From the NCBI GenBank assembly GCA_903847605.1, contig CAINED010000024.1, positions 99,731 to 163,730 on the forward strand: a stretch of 64,000 bases of DNA, given 5' to 3'. This DNA is from an uncultured Hyphomicrobiales bacterium (GTDB taxonomy: Bacteria > Pseudomonadota > Alphaproteobacteria > Rhizobiales > Beijerinckiaceae). The position numbers were made by a program, and so were the translations under genes. Shown here in pieces: positions 53,452 through 61,718 of this stretch (within the stretch, counting starts at the first letter, position 1; the number at the start of each line of letters is the position of its first letter). The notes below the pieces were generated by a model that had not been told where the DNA came from, did not search any database, and worked only from the letters and a program-made list of their open reading frames with translations.

Positions 53452-54654
53452 CTATTTCGTCAACTGCTCCTTCAGCCAGCCGATGATCATGTTGGGTATG
53501 AGGGTCTCGTCCATGCCGGGCTCGCGTCCCATGTGCCTGCCCTTCGAAAATATCCTCGCAGTCTTCGGCGAGCCGTGTTCCATCAGCAGCATGATGTCGG
53601 CCGCCGGCGCCTGATCGTCGAGCTTTCCGTTGACCCCGAGGATCGGAGCGGATGGCTTGTCGATCAGCCCGAGGGAAACGAGCGAGAGTTTCGGCGCGGC
53701 GTCCAGAAACTCTTCCATGGTCTTGGTCCCCATGGCCCGGCTGCGCGCTTCGAGCAAACTTCCCGCGCCGAACAGGTAGGTCGCGCCGCCTGTCGTAAAG
53801 GCGGGCACGAGCCATTCGCGCTGGAAACCGATATGGGCGTTGCCGCCGTGGAAAACGGCCCCACGCACCCGGCGCGGTTCCTCATAGGCCATCCGGGCGG
53901 CCCAGTAGCCGCCGAAACTCAGCCCCCATAAGCCGACGCGCGAGCCGTCAACGTCGGTTCTCTTCTCGAGGAAATCGAGCCAGGCTGAATAGGTCTTGTA
54001 GGCGTCGGGATCGCCATAACGGGTCGGATTCTCGCCGGTGCCGGGCATGTCGACGTTGAGCACTGCGATGCCTGCCGCCAGCATGCGGTCTGCGGCTCCC
54101 ATACGGTCTTCCTTCCAGGTGTCGACACCGCCCCAGTTGATCACGACGGGCGGCCGCGCGACGTTCTTCGGCACACGCAGATAGCCGACGAGTTTCGTGT
54201 CGCGGAACGTTGTCTCCACGACCTGTACCGGCGGATCGAAATGCGGCGCGGCCTTGCGGAAAATCCGCATGGAAATGTTGTAGGCCTCCAGCTTGCCCGG
54301 CGAGGTGGGCGCCGGATAGCGCGCCAGCATGCAGTAGTGAAATCCCCGATGATAGGTATCCGCCAGTTCCGCGGAGGGCGCCCCCTCTTTTGCGCGCGCG
54401 TCCCCGCGCGCCTCGTATTCCATCCCGACCTTGCACCAGGCTCTCGCCCACTCGTCACGGTCGAGGCTGTTGATGGTTTTCAGAATCGCGGCTGCGTCGT
54501 CCGGCTTGATGTGATCGAACGGATTGATCTTGCCGGCGCGGCGAATCACCTCGGCTTTGACCTGATCCAGAGAGCGCCATTCCGCGCCTTGTGAGTGAGC
54601 TGGATTGGCACTGACGCCAAACGCCATGGCGGCTACCAGAAGCAGCTTGCGCAT
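53452..54654 (-). CDS. FrsA-like alpha/beta hydrolase, exported
   Basis: 400 residues from ATG 54654, behind GGGAGGTTG. Signal LLLVAAMAFGVSANPAHSQ. The C-terminal hydrolase has PPVVINWGGVDTWKED, VDMPGTGENPTRYGD, the elbow GLWGLSFGGYWAARM (Ser nucleophile), an acid in GVNGKLDDQAP, and GRHMGRE with the His. It resembles the FrsA/DUF1100 esterase group. It would hydrolyse an ester or lactone in the periplasm. Preceded on the strand by microprotein copy B. Confidence 0.78.
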   Translation of the reverse strand: MRKLLLVAAMAFGVSANPAHSQGAEWRSLDQVKAEVIRRAGKINPFDHIKPDDAAAILKTINSLDRDEWARAWCKVGMEYEARGDARAKEGAPSAELADTYHRGFHYCMLARYPAPTSPGKLEAYNISMRIFRKAAPHFDPPVQVVETTFRDTKLVGYLRVPKNVARPPVVINWGGVDTWKEDRMGAADRMLAAGIAVLNVDMPGTGENPTRYGDPDAYKTYSAWLDFLEKRTDVDGSRVGLWGLSFGGYWAARMAYEEPRRVRGAVFHGGNAHIGFQREWLVPAFTTGGATYLFGAGSLLEARSRAMGTKTMEEFLDAAPKLSLVSLGLIDKPSAPILGVNGKLDDQAPAADIMLLMEHGSPKTARIFSKGRHMGREPGMDETLIPNMIIGWLKEQLTK

Positions 54655-54735
54655 ATCAACCTCCCTGCTCCGGCTATTTCGCCGGTTGCGGGAAGTATCG
54701 ATTGAACCCGTCGACGCTTGCAAGCTGTATTTGTG

Positions 54736-54834
54736 TCAGGCGAAGCGGATCATGATCCAGGCGAAAGCCGAAACCCAGATGCCGAAGGTGATGGCGGGGG
54801 CTGCGATGTTCGGGCGGCGGGCGGCGGCGGTCAT
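54736..54834 (-). CDS. Membrane microprotein, copy B (32 residues)
   Basis: ATG 54834 to TGA 54736. Same family as A; one Ala is changed to Ser (IWVSAFAWIMI). GAAGGAGACAG precedes the ATG within an 18-base predicted leader. The FrsA-like hydrolase gene starts 81 bases downstream. The divergent Bug-type gene begins at 55017 on the other side of promoter B. Confidence 0.7.
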   Translation of the reverse strand: MTAAARRPNIAAPAITFGIWVSAFAWIMIRFA

Positions 54835-54858
54835 GTCTCTGTCTCCTTCGATGATTGG

Positions 54859-54900
54859 AGACTAGCCGCCAGTCGCCCGGACGGATGTGCGGGGACGCAC
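54859..54900 (-). promoter_or_regulatory. Class II-type promoter B: dyad plus -10 hexamer
   Basis: On the minus strand: GTGCG-TCCC-CGCAC (54900-54887), ATC, 19 bases, TAGTCT (54864-54859). +1 near 54852. The hexamer and initial bases TAGTCTCCAA are the same as in promoter C. Confidence 0.7.
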
Positions 54901-55016
54901 AACCGCTTGCCCGGCCAAGAGCCAAACAATCTGGGAATGCTCGCGGCCAAGACAGATTGACGCCACGCCCTTGGCAGGCGCACACTTTCGAAAAATTCGA
55001 ATGATGGGAGGAGAAG

Positions 55017-56069
55017 ATGCGGGCTCTTGCGGCTGCCGCCTGCGGCGCAACACTTTTTTTGGCGAGCATCGTTTCGGCTTGGGCTCAGACGGCCGACGAC
55101 TTTTACCGCGGCAAGACCCTGAACATCATCGTCGGCTACGGACCGGGCGGCGGCTACGACCTCTATGCCCGCATCCTCTCCCGCTACATGGGCAAATACA
55201 TTCCGGGCAATCCGACGATAGCCGTCCAGAACATGCCCGGCGCAGGGAGCCTGCGCGCCGCCAACCATCTCTATAACGTGGCCAGCAAGGATGGGACTGT
55301 CATCGGCACGTTCGACATGAACGTGCCGTTGCTGGGCATCGTCGGCGACAAGAATGCGCTGTTCGATGCGCGCAAATTCACCTGGCTTGGTTCGCTGTCG
55401 AATTTCAGCGCGGACGCTTATGTCCTTTGGGCGCGCAAGAACGGCCCGGTCTCCGACGCCGCCAGCCTCCTGAAGGCGGACGGCCCGGTGATGCAGGTGG
55501 GTGTGGTGGCGGCTGGCGCCAGCGACTACGATCTCGGGATCATGCTCAGCGAAGATTTCGGCATGCGCCTTCGCATGGTGACAGGCTATCCCAGCAGTTC
55601 AGCCATCGGACTTGCGCTCGACAAGGGCGAAAGCGACGGCCAGTTCGTGACCTATCTGTCGTCGCGCATCATCAAGAAGGACTGGGGCGTTCCCGGCTCC
55701 AACATTCAGGTGATCCTGCAATTCGGCCGTGCGACGCGCCATCCCGATCTGAAGGATGTGCCCCTCGTCAGCGAATTCGCGAAAACCGAATTTCAGCGCC
55801 GGCTGATCGCCGTTTCCGAAGCGCCGTTCAGATTGTCGCGGCCCTATGTCGGGCCTCCCGGCATTCCCGCCGACCGTATCAAGATGTTGCGAGACGCCTT
55901 CGATCAGGCCGCAAAAGATCAGGGCCTGCTGGGCGAAGCGGAGAAGATCAATCTCGAAGTCAGCCCCGTATCCGGATCGCAGGCGGACCGGGAGATCGAG
56001 GAACTCACGAAATCGCCGCCGGATGTTCTGAAGCGGCTGTTACAACTGCGGGAGAAGGTCACGAAGTAG
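55017..56069 (+). CDS. Tripartite tricarboxylate transporter binding protein (Bug/TctC family)
   Basis: 350 residues from ATG 55017, behind GGGAGGAGAAG. Signal AAACGATLFLASIVSAWAQ; KTLNIIVGYGPGGGYDLYAR and VQNMPGAGSLRAANHLYNVA are the ligand loops. It is a GYDLYAR-type member, close in pattern to the protein at 22675. Fourth orphan binding protein in the window. A convergent microprotein gene (C) ends 14 bases downstream. Confidence 0.86.
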   Translation: MRALAAAACGATLFLASIVSAWAQTADDFYRGKTLNIIVGYGPGGGYDLYARILSRYMGKYIPGNPTIAVQNMPGAGSLRAANHLYNVASKDGTVIGTFDMNVPLLGIVGDKNALFDARKFTWLGSLSNFSADAYVLWARKNGPVSDAASLLKADGPVMQVGVVAAGASDYDLGIMLSEDFGMRLRMVTGYPSSSAIGLALDKGESDGQFVTYLSSRIIKKDWGVPGSNIQVILQFGRATRHPDLKDVPLVSEFAKTEFQRRLIAVSEAPFRLSRPYVGPPGIPADRIKMLRDAFDQAAKDQGLLGEAEKINLEVSPVSGSQADREIEELTKSPPDVLKRLLQLREKVTK

Positions 56070-56082
56070 CCCGGCGCAGGCC

Positions 56083-56181
56083 TCAGGCGAAGCGGATCAT
56101 GATCCAGGCGAACGCCGAAACCCAGATGCCGAAGGTGATGGCGGGGGCTGCAATGTTGGGGCGGCGGGCGGCGGCGGTCAT
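56083..56181 (-). CDS. Membrane microprotein, copy C (32 residues)
   Basis: ATG 56181 to TGA 56083. Same protein as B apart from codon choices (ATT for Ile10, GCG for Ala23). GAAGGAGACAGATAC lies directly before the ATG in a 19-base predicted leader. Unlike A, B and D it has no same-strand gene directly downstream; the transcript would run antisense into the Bug-type gene. Confidence 0.68.
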   Translation of the reverse strand: MTAAARRPNIAAPAITFGIWVSAFAWIMIRFA

Positions 56182-56206
56182 GTATCTGTCTCCTTCGATG
56201 TTTTGG

Positions 56207-56248
56207 AGACTACCCGCGAGACCGCCGCGCAGATGTGCGGGTGCGCAC
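56207..56248 (-). promoter_or_regulatory. Class II-type promoter C: dyad plus -10 hexamer
   Basis: On the minus strand: GTGCG-CACC-CGCAC (56248-56235), ATC, 19 bases, TAGTCT (56212-56207). +1 near 56200. It begins only 4 bases after the stop of the upstream BMP-family gene. Confidence 0.7.
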
Positions 56249-56252
56249 ACGA

Positions 56253-57254
56253 TCATCCTGGCGTCGGAAATTCCTGCCCCGACCATTCCGTTGGCGTGTC
56301 GCGCTGTTTTCTAGCGATCTCGTCGGCCAGAACCGCGAGCCGTGCTTTGACGGCCTCCGGCACGCGTGGCGAAAGCGTAAGGCGCACCGCTTCCAGCGCT
56401 TCCACCCCGATCTGTCTCACAACACCCGGCTTGAAACTGCCGCTGGCGACGTCCTTCACGGCGTCGAACAAGGCCTGCCCGGAATCGGCATAGGCTGACG
56501 CAATGAAGACGTCGGGCTCGATCTGCGTCCAGTCGACGACATTGCCGATCTGCTGGACGCCCCTCTCCCGGCAGGCCTCGACCGCGCCTATCCGGCCCGC
56601 GTTCAGCATGGTGAAGATAACATCCGCTCCGGCGGCGATCATCGCGAGCGCGACCTTCTTGGAGAGCGCATTGTCGTCCTGATTGCCGGAAAAATTGGTG
56701 AGCAGCTTCACGTTCGGATTGGCGAAGGCGACGCCATTGGCATAGGCGGCGCGACCCTTCAGGCCCGGCGTCACGCGGATGCCGGACATATGGCCGACAA
56801 CGCCGGTCTTCGTGGTCAGGGCCGCCAGCACCCCGGCCAGAAAGGCGGAGTGCTCCTGCAACACTTCGTAGCTCGCAAGATTCGGCCCGGTGACATTGCC
56901 TTGAGTGACTACAAAGCGGACCTGCGGAAATTCATCGGCGACGGCCTTGGCCGCGGAATTGTTCTGGCCGCCGTGGGCAATGACGAGAGATGGACCCGCT
57001 TTCGCGAGGGCGCGCAGGGCGGCGGCGAGTTCATCGGGTTTCGGGGCGATGCCCTGCGTGAAAGCGGTGGAGACGCCAAAAGCCTTTTCGGCGCGCTTCA
57101 AACCATCGTAGCCCGCCTGCATGAAGCCCCGGTCGTCGACCTTGCCGGCAAAAAGAGCAGCGATTGAATGCCTGGTCTGGGAGAAAGCCGGGCCGGCGAC
57201 GAAAAGCGAGGCGGCGGCGGCAAGAAACGAACGGCGATTGGAGAGGGAGGACAT
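56253..57254 (-). CDS. BMP-family (Med-like) ABC-type binding protein
   Basis: 333 residues from ATG 57254. A twin-arginine-like signal (SNRRSFLAAAASLFVAG) precedes the binding domain: SIAALFAGKVDDRGFMQAGYDG, PSLVIAHGGQNN, HSAFLAGVLAALTTKTGVVG and GADVIFTMLNAGRIGAVE. Family members bind nucleosides or similar ligands for uptake. No permease or ATPase gene is beside it. Preceded by microprotein copy D on the same strand. Confidence 0.82.
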   Translation of the reverse strand: MSSLSNRRSFLAAAASLFVAGPAFSQTRHSIAALFAGKVDDRGFMQAGYDGLKRAEKAFGVSTAFTQGIAPKPDELAAALRALAKAGPSLVIAHGGQNNSAAKAVADEFPQVRFVVTQGNVTGPNLASYEVLQEHSAFLAGVLAALTTKTGVVGHMSGIRVTPGLKGRAAYANGVAFANPNVKLLTNFSGNQDDNALSKKVALAMIAAGADVIFTMLNAGRIGAVEACRERGVQQIGNVVDWTQIEPDVFIASAYADSGQALFDAVKDVASGSFKPGVVRQIGVEALEAVRLTLSPRVPEAVKARLAVLADEIARKQRDTPTEWSGQEFPTPG

Positions 57255-57306
57255 GGGAGGCTCCGGCTTCGATCCGATCGAAGCAAGCAGCCAATGTGCC
57301 AATGCG

Positions 57307-57402
57307 TCAAGCGAAGCGGATCATGATCCAGGCGAAAGCCGCGACCCAGATGCCGAAGGTGATGGCGGGGGCTGCAATGTTGGGGCGGCGGGCGGCGGTC
57401 AT
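57307..57402 (-). CDS. Membrane microprotein, copy D (31 residues)
   Basis: ATG 57402 to TGA 57307. Same family, one Ala shorter at the N-terminus (MTAARRPN). GGAGAGAGACA precedes the ATG; the predicted leader is 33 bases. The BMP-family gene starts 52 bases after its stop. An in-frame reading upstream across the sulfurtransferase gene was rejected. Confidence 0.68.
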   Translation of the reverse strand: MTAARRPNIAAPAITFGIWVAAFAWIMIRFA

Positions 57403-57441
57403 TGTCTCTCTCCAGGGCCGGTGTGTTCCGTCTGTGAGAGG

Positions 57442-57483
57442 ACCATGCCATGATGCCCCGGAAGCCGATGTGCGCACGCGCAC
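57442..57483 (-). promoter_or_regulatory. Class II-type promoter D: dyad plus -10 hexamer
   Basis: On the minus strand: GTGCG-CGTG-CGCAC (57483-57470), ATC, 19 bases, CATGGT (57447-57442). The hexamer is the weakest of the five. +1 near 57435. The dyad lies just upstream of the divergent sulfurtransferase gene and might affect it as well. Confidence 0.65.
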
Positions 57484-57519
57484 GCGGAACGAATGATCCG
57501 GAAAGAATTGGAGACGCCC

Positions 57520-58377
57520 GTGACCGCCAGCGTGAACGACATTTTGCCCCAGCCGCTCGTTTCCACCGAATGGCTCGCCGCAAACCTCGGCTCGCCCGAC
57601 CTGAAAGTGGTGGATGGCTCCTGGTATCTTCCGGCCATGAACCGCGATCCCAAGGCCGAATTTCTGGCCGGGCACATCCCCGGCGCGGTTTATTTCGATA
57701 TCGACGAGATCGCCGACCATTCCACCGACCTGCCGCACACCCTGCCCTCCGATGCGGATTTTGCGGCCAAGGTTGGCGCGCTCGGGCTGTCGAATGGCGA
57801 CCGCATCGTCGTCTATGACGGCGGCGGGTTGTTCTCCGCGCCCCGCGTGCGCTGGATGCTGAAAAAGTATGGCGCCGCCGATGTCGCCATTCTCGATGGC
57901 GGGATGCCCAAGTGGAAGGCCGAGGGGCGTGCGCTGGAAATCGGCGCGACGAAGCCGACGCCAGCGCATTTTTCGGCAAAGCTCGATCGCACGGCTGCCG
58001 TCTGGATCGATGAGGTTGCGGCCAGCCTGAAAGCGGGATCGGCGCAGGTCGCGGACGCCCGCTCGAAACCCCGCTTCGATGGCGCCATGCCTGAACCGCG
58101 TACCGGCATTCCGGCCGGCCACATGCCCGGCGCGGTCAATCTGGCGACAACCGACCTGGTGGCGGACGGACGCCTGAAACCTGTGGAAGCACTGAAGAAG
58201 GCGATCGCCGCCGCGGGACTAGATCCATCGAAGCCCGTGATCACGTCCTGCGGCTCCGGCGTTTCCGCCACGATCATCAATCTGGCTTTCGAGGCCTCGG
58301 GCTATCCCGAGCCTCTTCTTTACGATGGCTCGTGGACCGAATGGGCTTCGAAAGGTATGCCGGTAGCGACTGCCTGA
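57520..58377 (+). CDS. sseA: 3-mercaptopyruvate sulfurtransferase-like (tandem rhodanese)
   Basis: About 285 residues from GTG 57520, which follows GGAG by 6 bases; ATG 57493 is possible but has no ribosome-binding site. Two rhodanese domains: LVSTEWLAANLGSPDLKVVD with FLAGHIPGAVYFDIDE (inactive half) and WIDEVAASLKAG to PVITSCGSGVSATIINLA with the catalytic Cys in CGSGVSA. It transfers sulfur from 3-mercaptopyruvate to thiol acceptors in the cytoplasm. Confidence 0.88.
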   Translation: MTASVNDILPQPLVSTEWLAANLGSPDLKVVDGSWYLPAMNRDPKAEFLAGHIPGAVYFDIDEIADHSTDLPHTLPSDADFAAKVGALGLSNGDRIVVYDGGGLFSAPRVRWMLKKYGAADVAILDGGMPKWKAEGRALEIGATKPTPAHFSAKLDRTAAVWIDEVAASLKAGSAQVADARSKPRFDGAMPEPRTGIPAGHMPGAVNLATTDLVADGRLKPVEALKKAIAAAGLDPSKPVITSCGSGVSATIINLAFEASGYPEPLLYDGSWTEWASKGMPVATA

Positions 58378-58504
58378 AATGCGGCCATCGTGGCCGGCGA
58401 CATGACGATCAGATTTATTTGATCGGCACGCACGAAAAGCTGGGAACCCGCTGTTTACGCGCGGGTTGGAGATTCGGCTGGGGCGCTCCAGAAAGGAGAC
58501 CGCC

Positions 58505-58873
58505 ATGTGCGATTATTCACTTGAAATGTATGCATCAAGGCCTGCCCGCGAAGGCGAGCAATATCAGACGACACGCTTTGCCTCAGGCAGCATTGGCGTG
58601 ACGGTTCCCAAGGACGGAACGACGGCCATCTGCATCGCCTGCGACACCCGCCTGGAAATCGAGAATATTCCGGCGACCGTCAGGGACGGATGTGGCGTCG
58701 GCCCTCGCGAGGTCGTGACGTTCTCCTCGCTGCCCTACGGCGGGTATCGCGACGCTGTAATGTTCGAGAACGGCAAGCAGGTATCGCTGCAGCAGCTCGG
58801 CGAAGGCGTGCGCGTCAGCATCGTGCCGCAGCATGTCGAAACGCAGCTGGAACGGATTGCCGAACTGGTTTGA
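58505..58873 (+). CDS. Conserved protein of unknown function
   Basis: 122 residues from ATG 58505, behind AAAGGAGACC. MCDYSLEMYASRPAREGEQY is a recognisable N-terminus shared by uncharacterised Hyphomicrobiales proteins. AICIACDTRLEIENIP contains a Cys-x2-Cys and VVTFSSLPYGGYRDAVMF follows. No signal or membrane segment. Followed by a hairpin terminator (58902-58927), so it is separate from glnB. Confidence 0.6.
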   Translation: MCDYSLEMYASRPAREGEQYQTTRFASGSIGVTVPKDGTTAICIACDTRLEIENIPATVRDGCGVGPREVVTFSSLPYGGYRDAVMFENGKQVSLQQLGEGVRVSIVPQHVETQLERIAELV

Positions 58874-58901
58874 ACTCAGGCGTCCGTCAACGTGAGTTGA
58901 T

Positions 58902-58927
58902 GGCGGTCTGACTCCGCTCAGACCGCC
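58902..58927 (+). terminator. Hairpin terminator before glnB
   Basis: GGCGGTCTGA (58902-58911), loop CTCCGC, TCAGACCGCC (58918-58927): a perfect 10-bp stem followed by TCATTTCT. It should end transcription from 58505-58873. Confidence 0.75.
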
Positions 58928-58954
58928 TCATTTCTATTCATAGATGCATAATTT

Positions 58955-58971
58955 ATAGGCATATTGCCTAT
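58955..58971. promoter_or_regulatory. 17-bp palindrome in the glnB promoter region
   Basis: ATAGGCA-TAT-TGCCTAT is perfectly symmetric. It lies in an AT-rich stretch 95 bases upstream of the sigma-54-like promoter. It does not match the NtrC consensus well (GCAC-N7-GTGC). It may be an operator for a nitrogen regulator or a second promoter. Confidence 0.5.
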
Positions 58972-59064
58972 TTTGTGCGAAATTATCTGGGCGCGCAACA
59001 GATACGGTCGCGCATTTCGCAGTCAGTTCGCGCCGAAAATTAGCATATATTCGGGTTGGCTATT

Positions 59065-59510
<446 letters not shown>

Positions 59511-59614
59511 CCCGTAGTCGAACCCGGATATTCCCCTTCCCGGCAGGCCTTCCAGGCTCGTCCGTGAAATCCCCCAGCTTTCAACCGCAGCTGTCATAAA
59601 GAAAGGCAAGTGAC

Positions 59615-61024
59615 ATGAAGACCGCCAAGGATGTCCTCAAGGCGATCAAGGACAATGATATCAAGTACGTGGATCTGCGCTTCACTGATCCGCGCGGCAA
59701 GTGGCAGCACGTCACCTTCGACCTGAACCTGGTCGACGAAGAGCTCTTCGCCGAAGGCACGATGTTCGACGGATCGTCGATTGCCGGCTGGAAGGCGATC
59801 AACGAATCCGACATGACCCTGATGCCGGACCCGGAAACCGCGACGATCGACCCGTTCTTCGCCTCGCCGACGATGGTCATCACCTGCGACGTGCTCGAGC
59901 CGTCGACGGGCGAACCCTACAACCGCGACCCGCGCGGCATCGCCAAGAAGGCGATGGCTTACATGAAGTCGGCCGGCGTCGGCGATACCGCCTATTTCGG
60001 CCCGGAAGCCGAATTCTTCATTTTCGACGACGTGAAGTTCAAGTCCGATCCCTACAATACGGGCTTCACGCTCGACTCGATCGAACTGCCCGAAAACATG
60101 GATACGGATTACGAGGGCGGCAACCTCGGCCACCGCATCCGCACCAAGGGCGGCTACTTCCCGGTCCCGCCGATGGATTCGGCGCAGGACATGCGCTCCG
60201 AAATGCTCGCGGCGATGGCGTCCATGGGCGTCAAGGTCGAGAAGCACCACCACGAGGTGGCGTCCGCCCAGCACGAACTCGGCATGAAGTTCGACACGCT
60301 GATCACGATGGCCGACCACATGCAGATCTACAAGTACTGCATTCATCAGGTCGCGCAGAGCTACGGCAAGACGGCGACGTTCATGCCCAAGCCCATCTTC
60401 GGCGACAACGGCTCGGGCATGCACGTCCACCAGTCGATCTGGAAGGCCGGCAAGCCTGTCTTCGCGGGCAACAAGTACGCCGACCTCAGCCAGGAATGCC
60501 TGTGGTACATCGGCGGCATCATCAAGCACGCCAAGGCGCTGAACGCGTTCACGAACCCCTCGACGAACTCCTACAAGCGCCTCGTCCCCGGCTATGAAGC
60601 CCCGGTTCTGCTCGCCTATTCGGCGCGCAACCGTTCGGCCTCCTGCCGTATTCCGTGGACGTCGAACCCGAAGGCCAAACGCGTCGAGGTTCGCTTCCCC
60701 GATCCGACCGCGAACCCCTACCTCGCCTTCTCGGCCATGCTCATGGCCGGTCTCGACGGTATCGCGAACAAGATCGATCCGGGTCCGGCGATGGACAAGG
60801 ACCTCTACGATCTCCCCGCAAAGGAGCTCAAGAAGATCCCGACCGTCTGCGGCTCGCTGCGCGAAGCCCTGCAGAACCTCGACAAGGACCGCACCTTCCT
60901 CAAGTCGGGCGGCGTCTTCAACGACGACTTCATCGACGCCTATATCGAGCTGAAGATGACCGAAGTGATGCGTTTCGAAATGACGCCGCATCCGGTCGAG
61001 TTCGACATGTACTACTCCTGCTGA
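59615..61024 (+). CDS. glnA: Glutamine synthetase type I
   Basis: 469 residues. [14 protein letters not shown] and [16 protein letters not shown] open the N-domain; [12 protein letters not shown] and [12 protein letters not shown] carry metal ligands, [13 protein letters not shown] the ATP site, and [12 protein letters not shown] the adenylylation Tyr (near residue 397). It makes glutamine from glutamate, ammonia and ATP as a dodecamer. A strong terminator follows at 61048. Confidence 0.96.
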   Translation: MKTAKDVLKAIKDNDIKYVDLRFTDPRGKWQHVTFDLNLVDEELFAEGTMFDGSSIAGWKAINESDMTLMPDPETATIDPFFASPTMVITCDVLEPSTGEPYNRDPRGIAKKAMAYMKSAGVGDTAYFGPEAEFFIFDDVKFKSDPYNTGFTLDSIELPENMDTDYEGGNLGHRIRTKGGYFPVPPMDSAQDMRSEMLAAMASMGVKVEKHHHEVASAQHELGMKFDTLITMADHMQIYKYCIHQVAQSYGKTATFMPKPIFGDNGSGMHVHQSIWKAGKPVFAGNKYADLSQECLWYIGGIIKHAKALNAFTNPSTNSYKRLVPGYEAPVLLAYSARNRSASCRIPWTSNPKAKRVEVRFPDPTANPYLAFSAMLMAGLDGIANKIDPGPAMDKDLYDLPAKELKKIPTVCGSLREALQNLDKDRTFLKSGGVFNDDFIDAYIELKMTEVMRFEMTPHPVEFDMYYSC

Positions 61025-61047
61025 TCTGCGAAACAGCACCGATAAGG

Positions 61048-61074
61048 AAAGGGCGCCTCGCGGCGCCCTTTTTG
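61048..61074 (+). terminator. Rho-independent terminator of glnA
   Basis: AAAGGGCGCC (61048-61057), loop TCGC, GGCGCCCTTT (61062-61071), then TTTG: a perfect stem with a following T-run. Clear intrinsic terminator. Confidence 0.92.
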
Positions 61075-61142
61075 TTTTGCATGAGAAATCTGTTTTAATC
61101 TTCTGATTTATATTATAATTTTTGCAATATTAATTCGACGCT

Positions 61143-61718
61143 TCAGCGCCCCAGCGGATCGTTATAGCGCTGCGGAGCGCCCTCTTCCGCAGCGTTACCA
61201 GAAGTCGGACCATCGTCGTTGGCGGCGACAGGCACAATCGCAACAACCGCAGACAATCCAGCCAAAGGCGCGTCCACGTCGCCTCGCGACAGCCCTTCGG
61301 CGCCGCGCCGGTCGAGCGGACGGAAGATGCTGACGACAGTCATGGCGAGCATCACCGCGGCGATGCTGCGCACATCGCCAGTGCCGCAGGCGCAACCGAC
61401 GCAGAGCGCGCCCATGATCGTGAACGTGTCGGCGCCCGCATTCGAGAATATCGCGGGACTGCCGGCGCACCATTGAAGCGCCGCCCGCCCCCCTGCGACA
61501 ATCACGAAACAGATGCCCACCGTCAGCGCCATGAGCATAACCAGCGTCAGCGCCTGCGGCCGCACGGCGACCATCGCGACGAGTCCGACTGCCGCTACCG
61601 CCGCGTGAAAAAGGCTCGCATCTGGATAGCCGCGCATGCGCCGCTCGAGCCCGAAAAAGGCTCCAAGCAGCAGAGCCGCAGACACCTGCGCGACGATCTG
61701 CGTCAAGGCGTCAGCCAC
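61143..61718 (-). CDS. MgtC/SapB-family membrane protein
   Basis: 191 residues with about five hydrophobic segments. AALLLGAFFGLERRMRGYPD is the family N-terminal signature (GLER followed by a basic loop). FSNAGADTFTIMGALCVGC continues the pattern. MgtC proteins affect Mg2+ or phosphate homeostasis and bind regulators such as the F1Fo ATPase. The polar C-terminal tail is unusually long (about 25 residues). Confidence 0.78.
   Translation of the reverse strand: MADALTQIVAQVSAALLLGAFFGLERRMRGYPDASLFHAAVAAVGLVAMVAVRPQALTLVMLMALTVGICFVIVAGGRAALQWCAGSPAIFSNAGADTFTIMGALCVGCACGTGDVRSIAAVMLAMTVVSIFRPLDRRGAEGLSRGDVDAPLAGLSAVVAIVPVAANDDGPTSGNAAEEGAPQRYNDPLGR

Noticed and set aside
57307..58122. A long minus-strand reading across the sulfurtransferase gene ending in microprotein D
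   Set aside because: The upstream part is the shadow of the sulfurtransferase gene; a ribosome-binding site and promoter support the short ORF alone.
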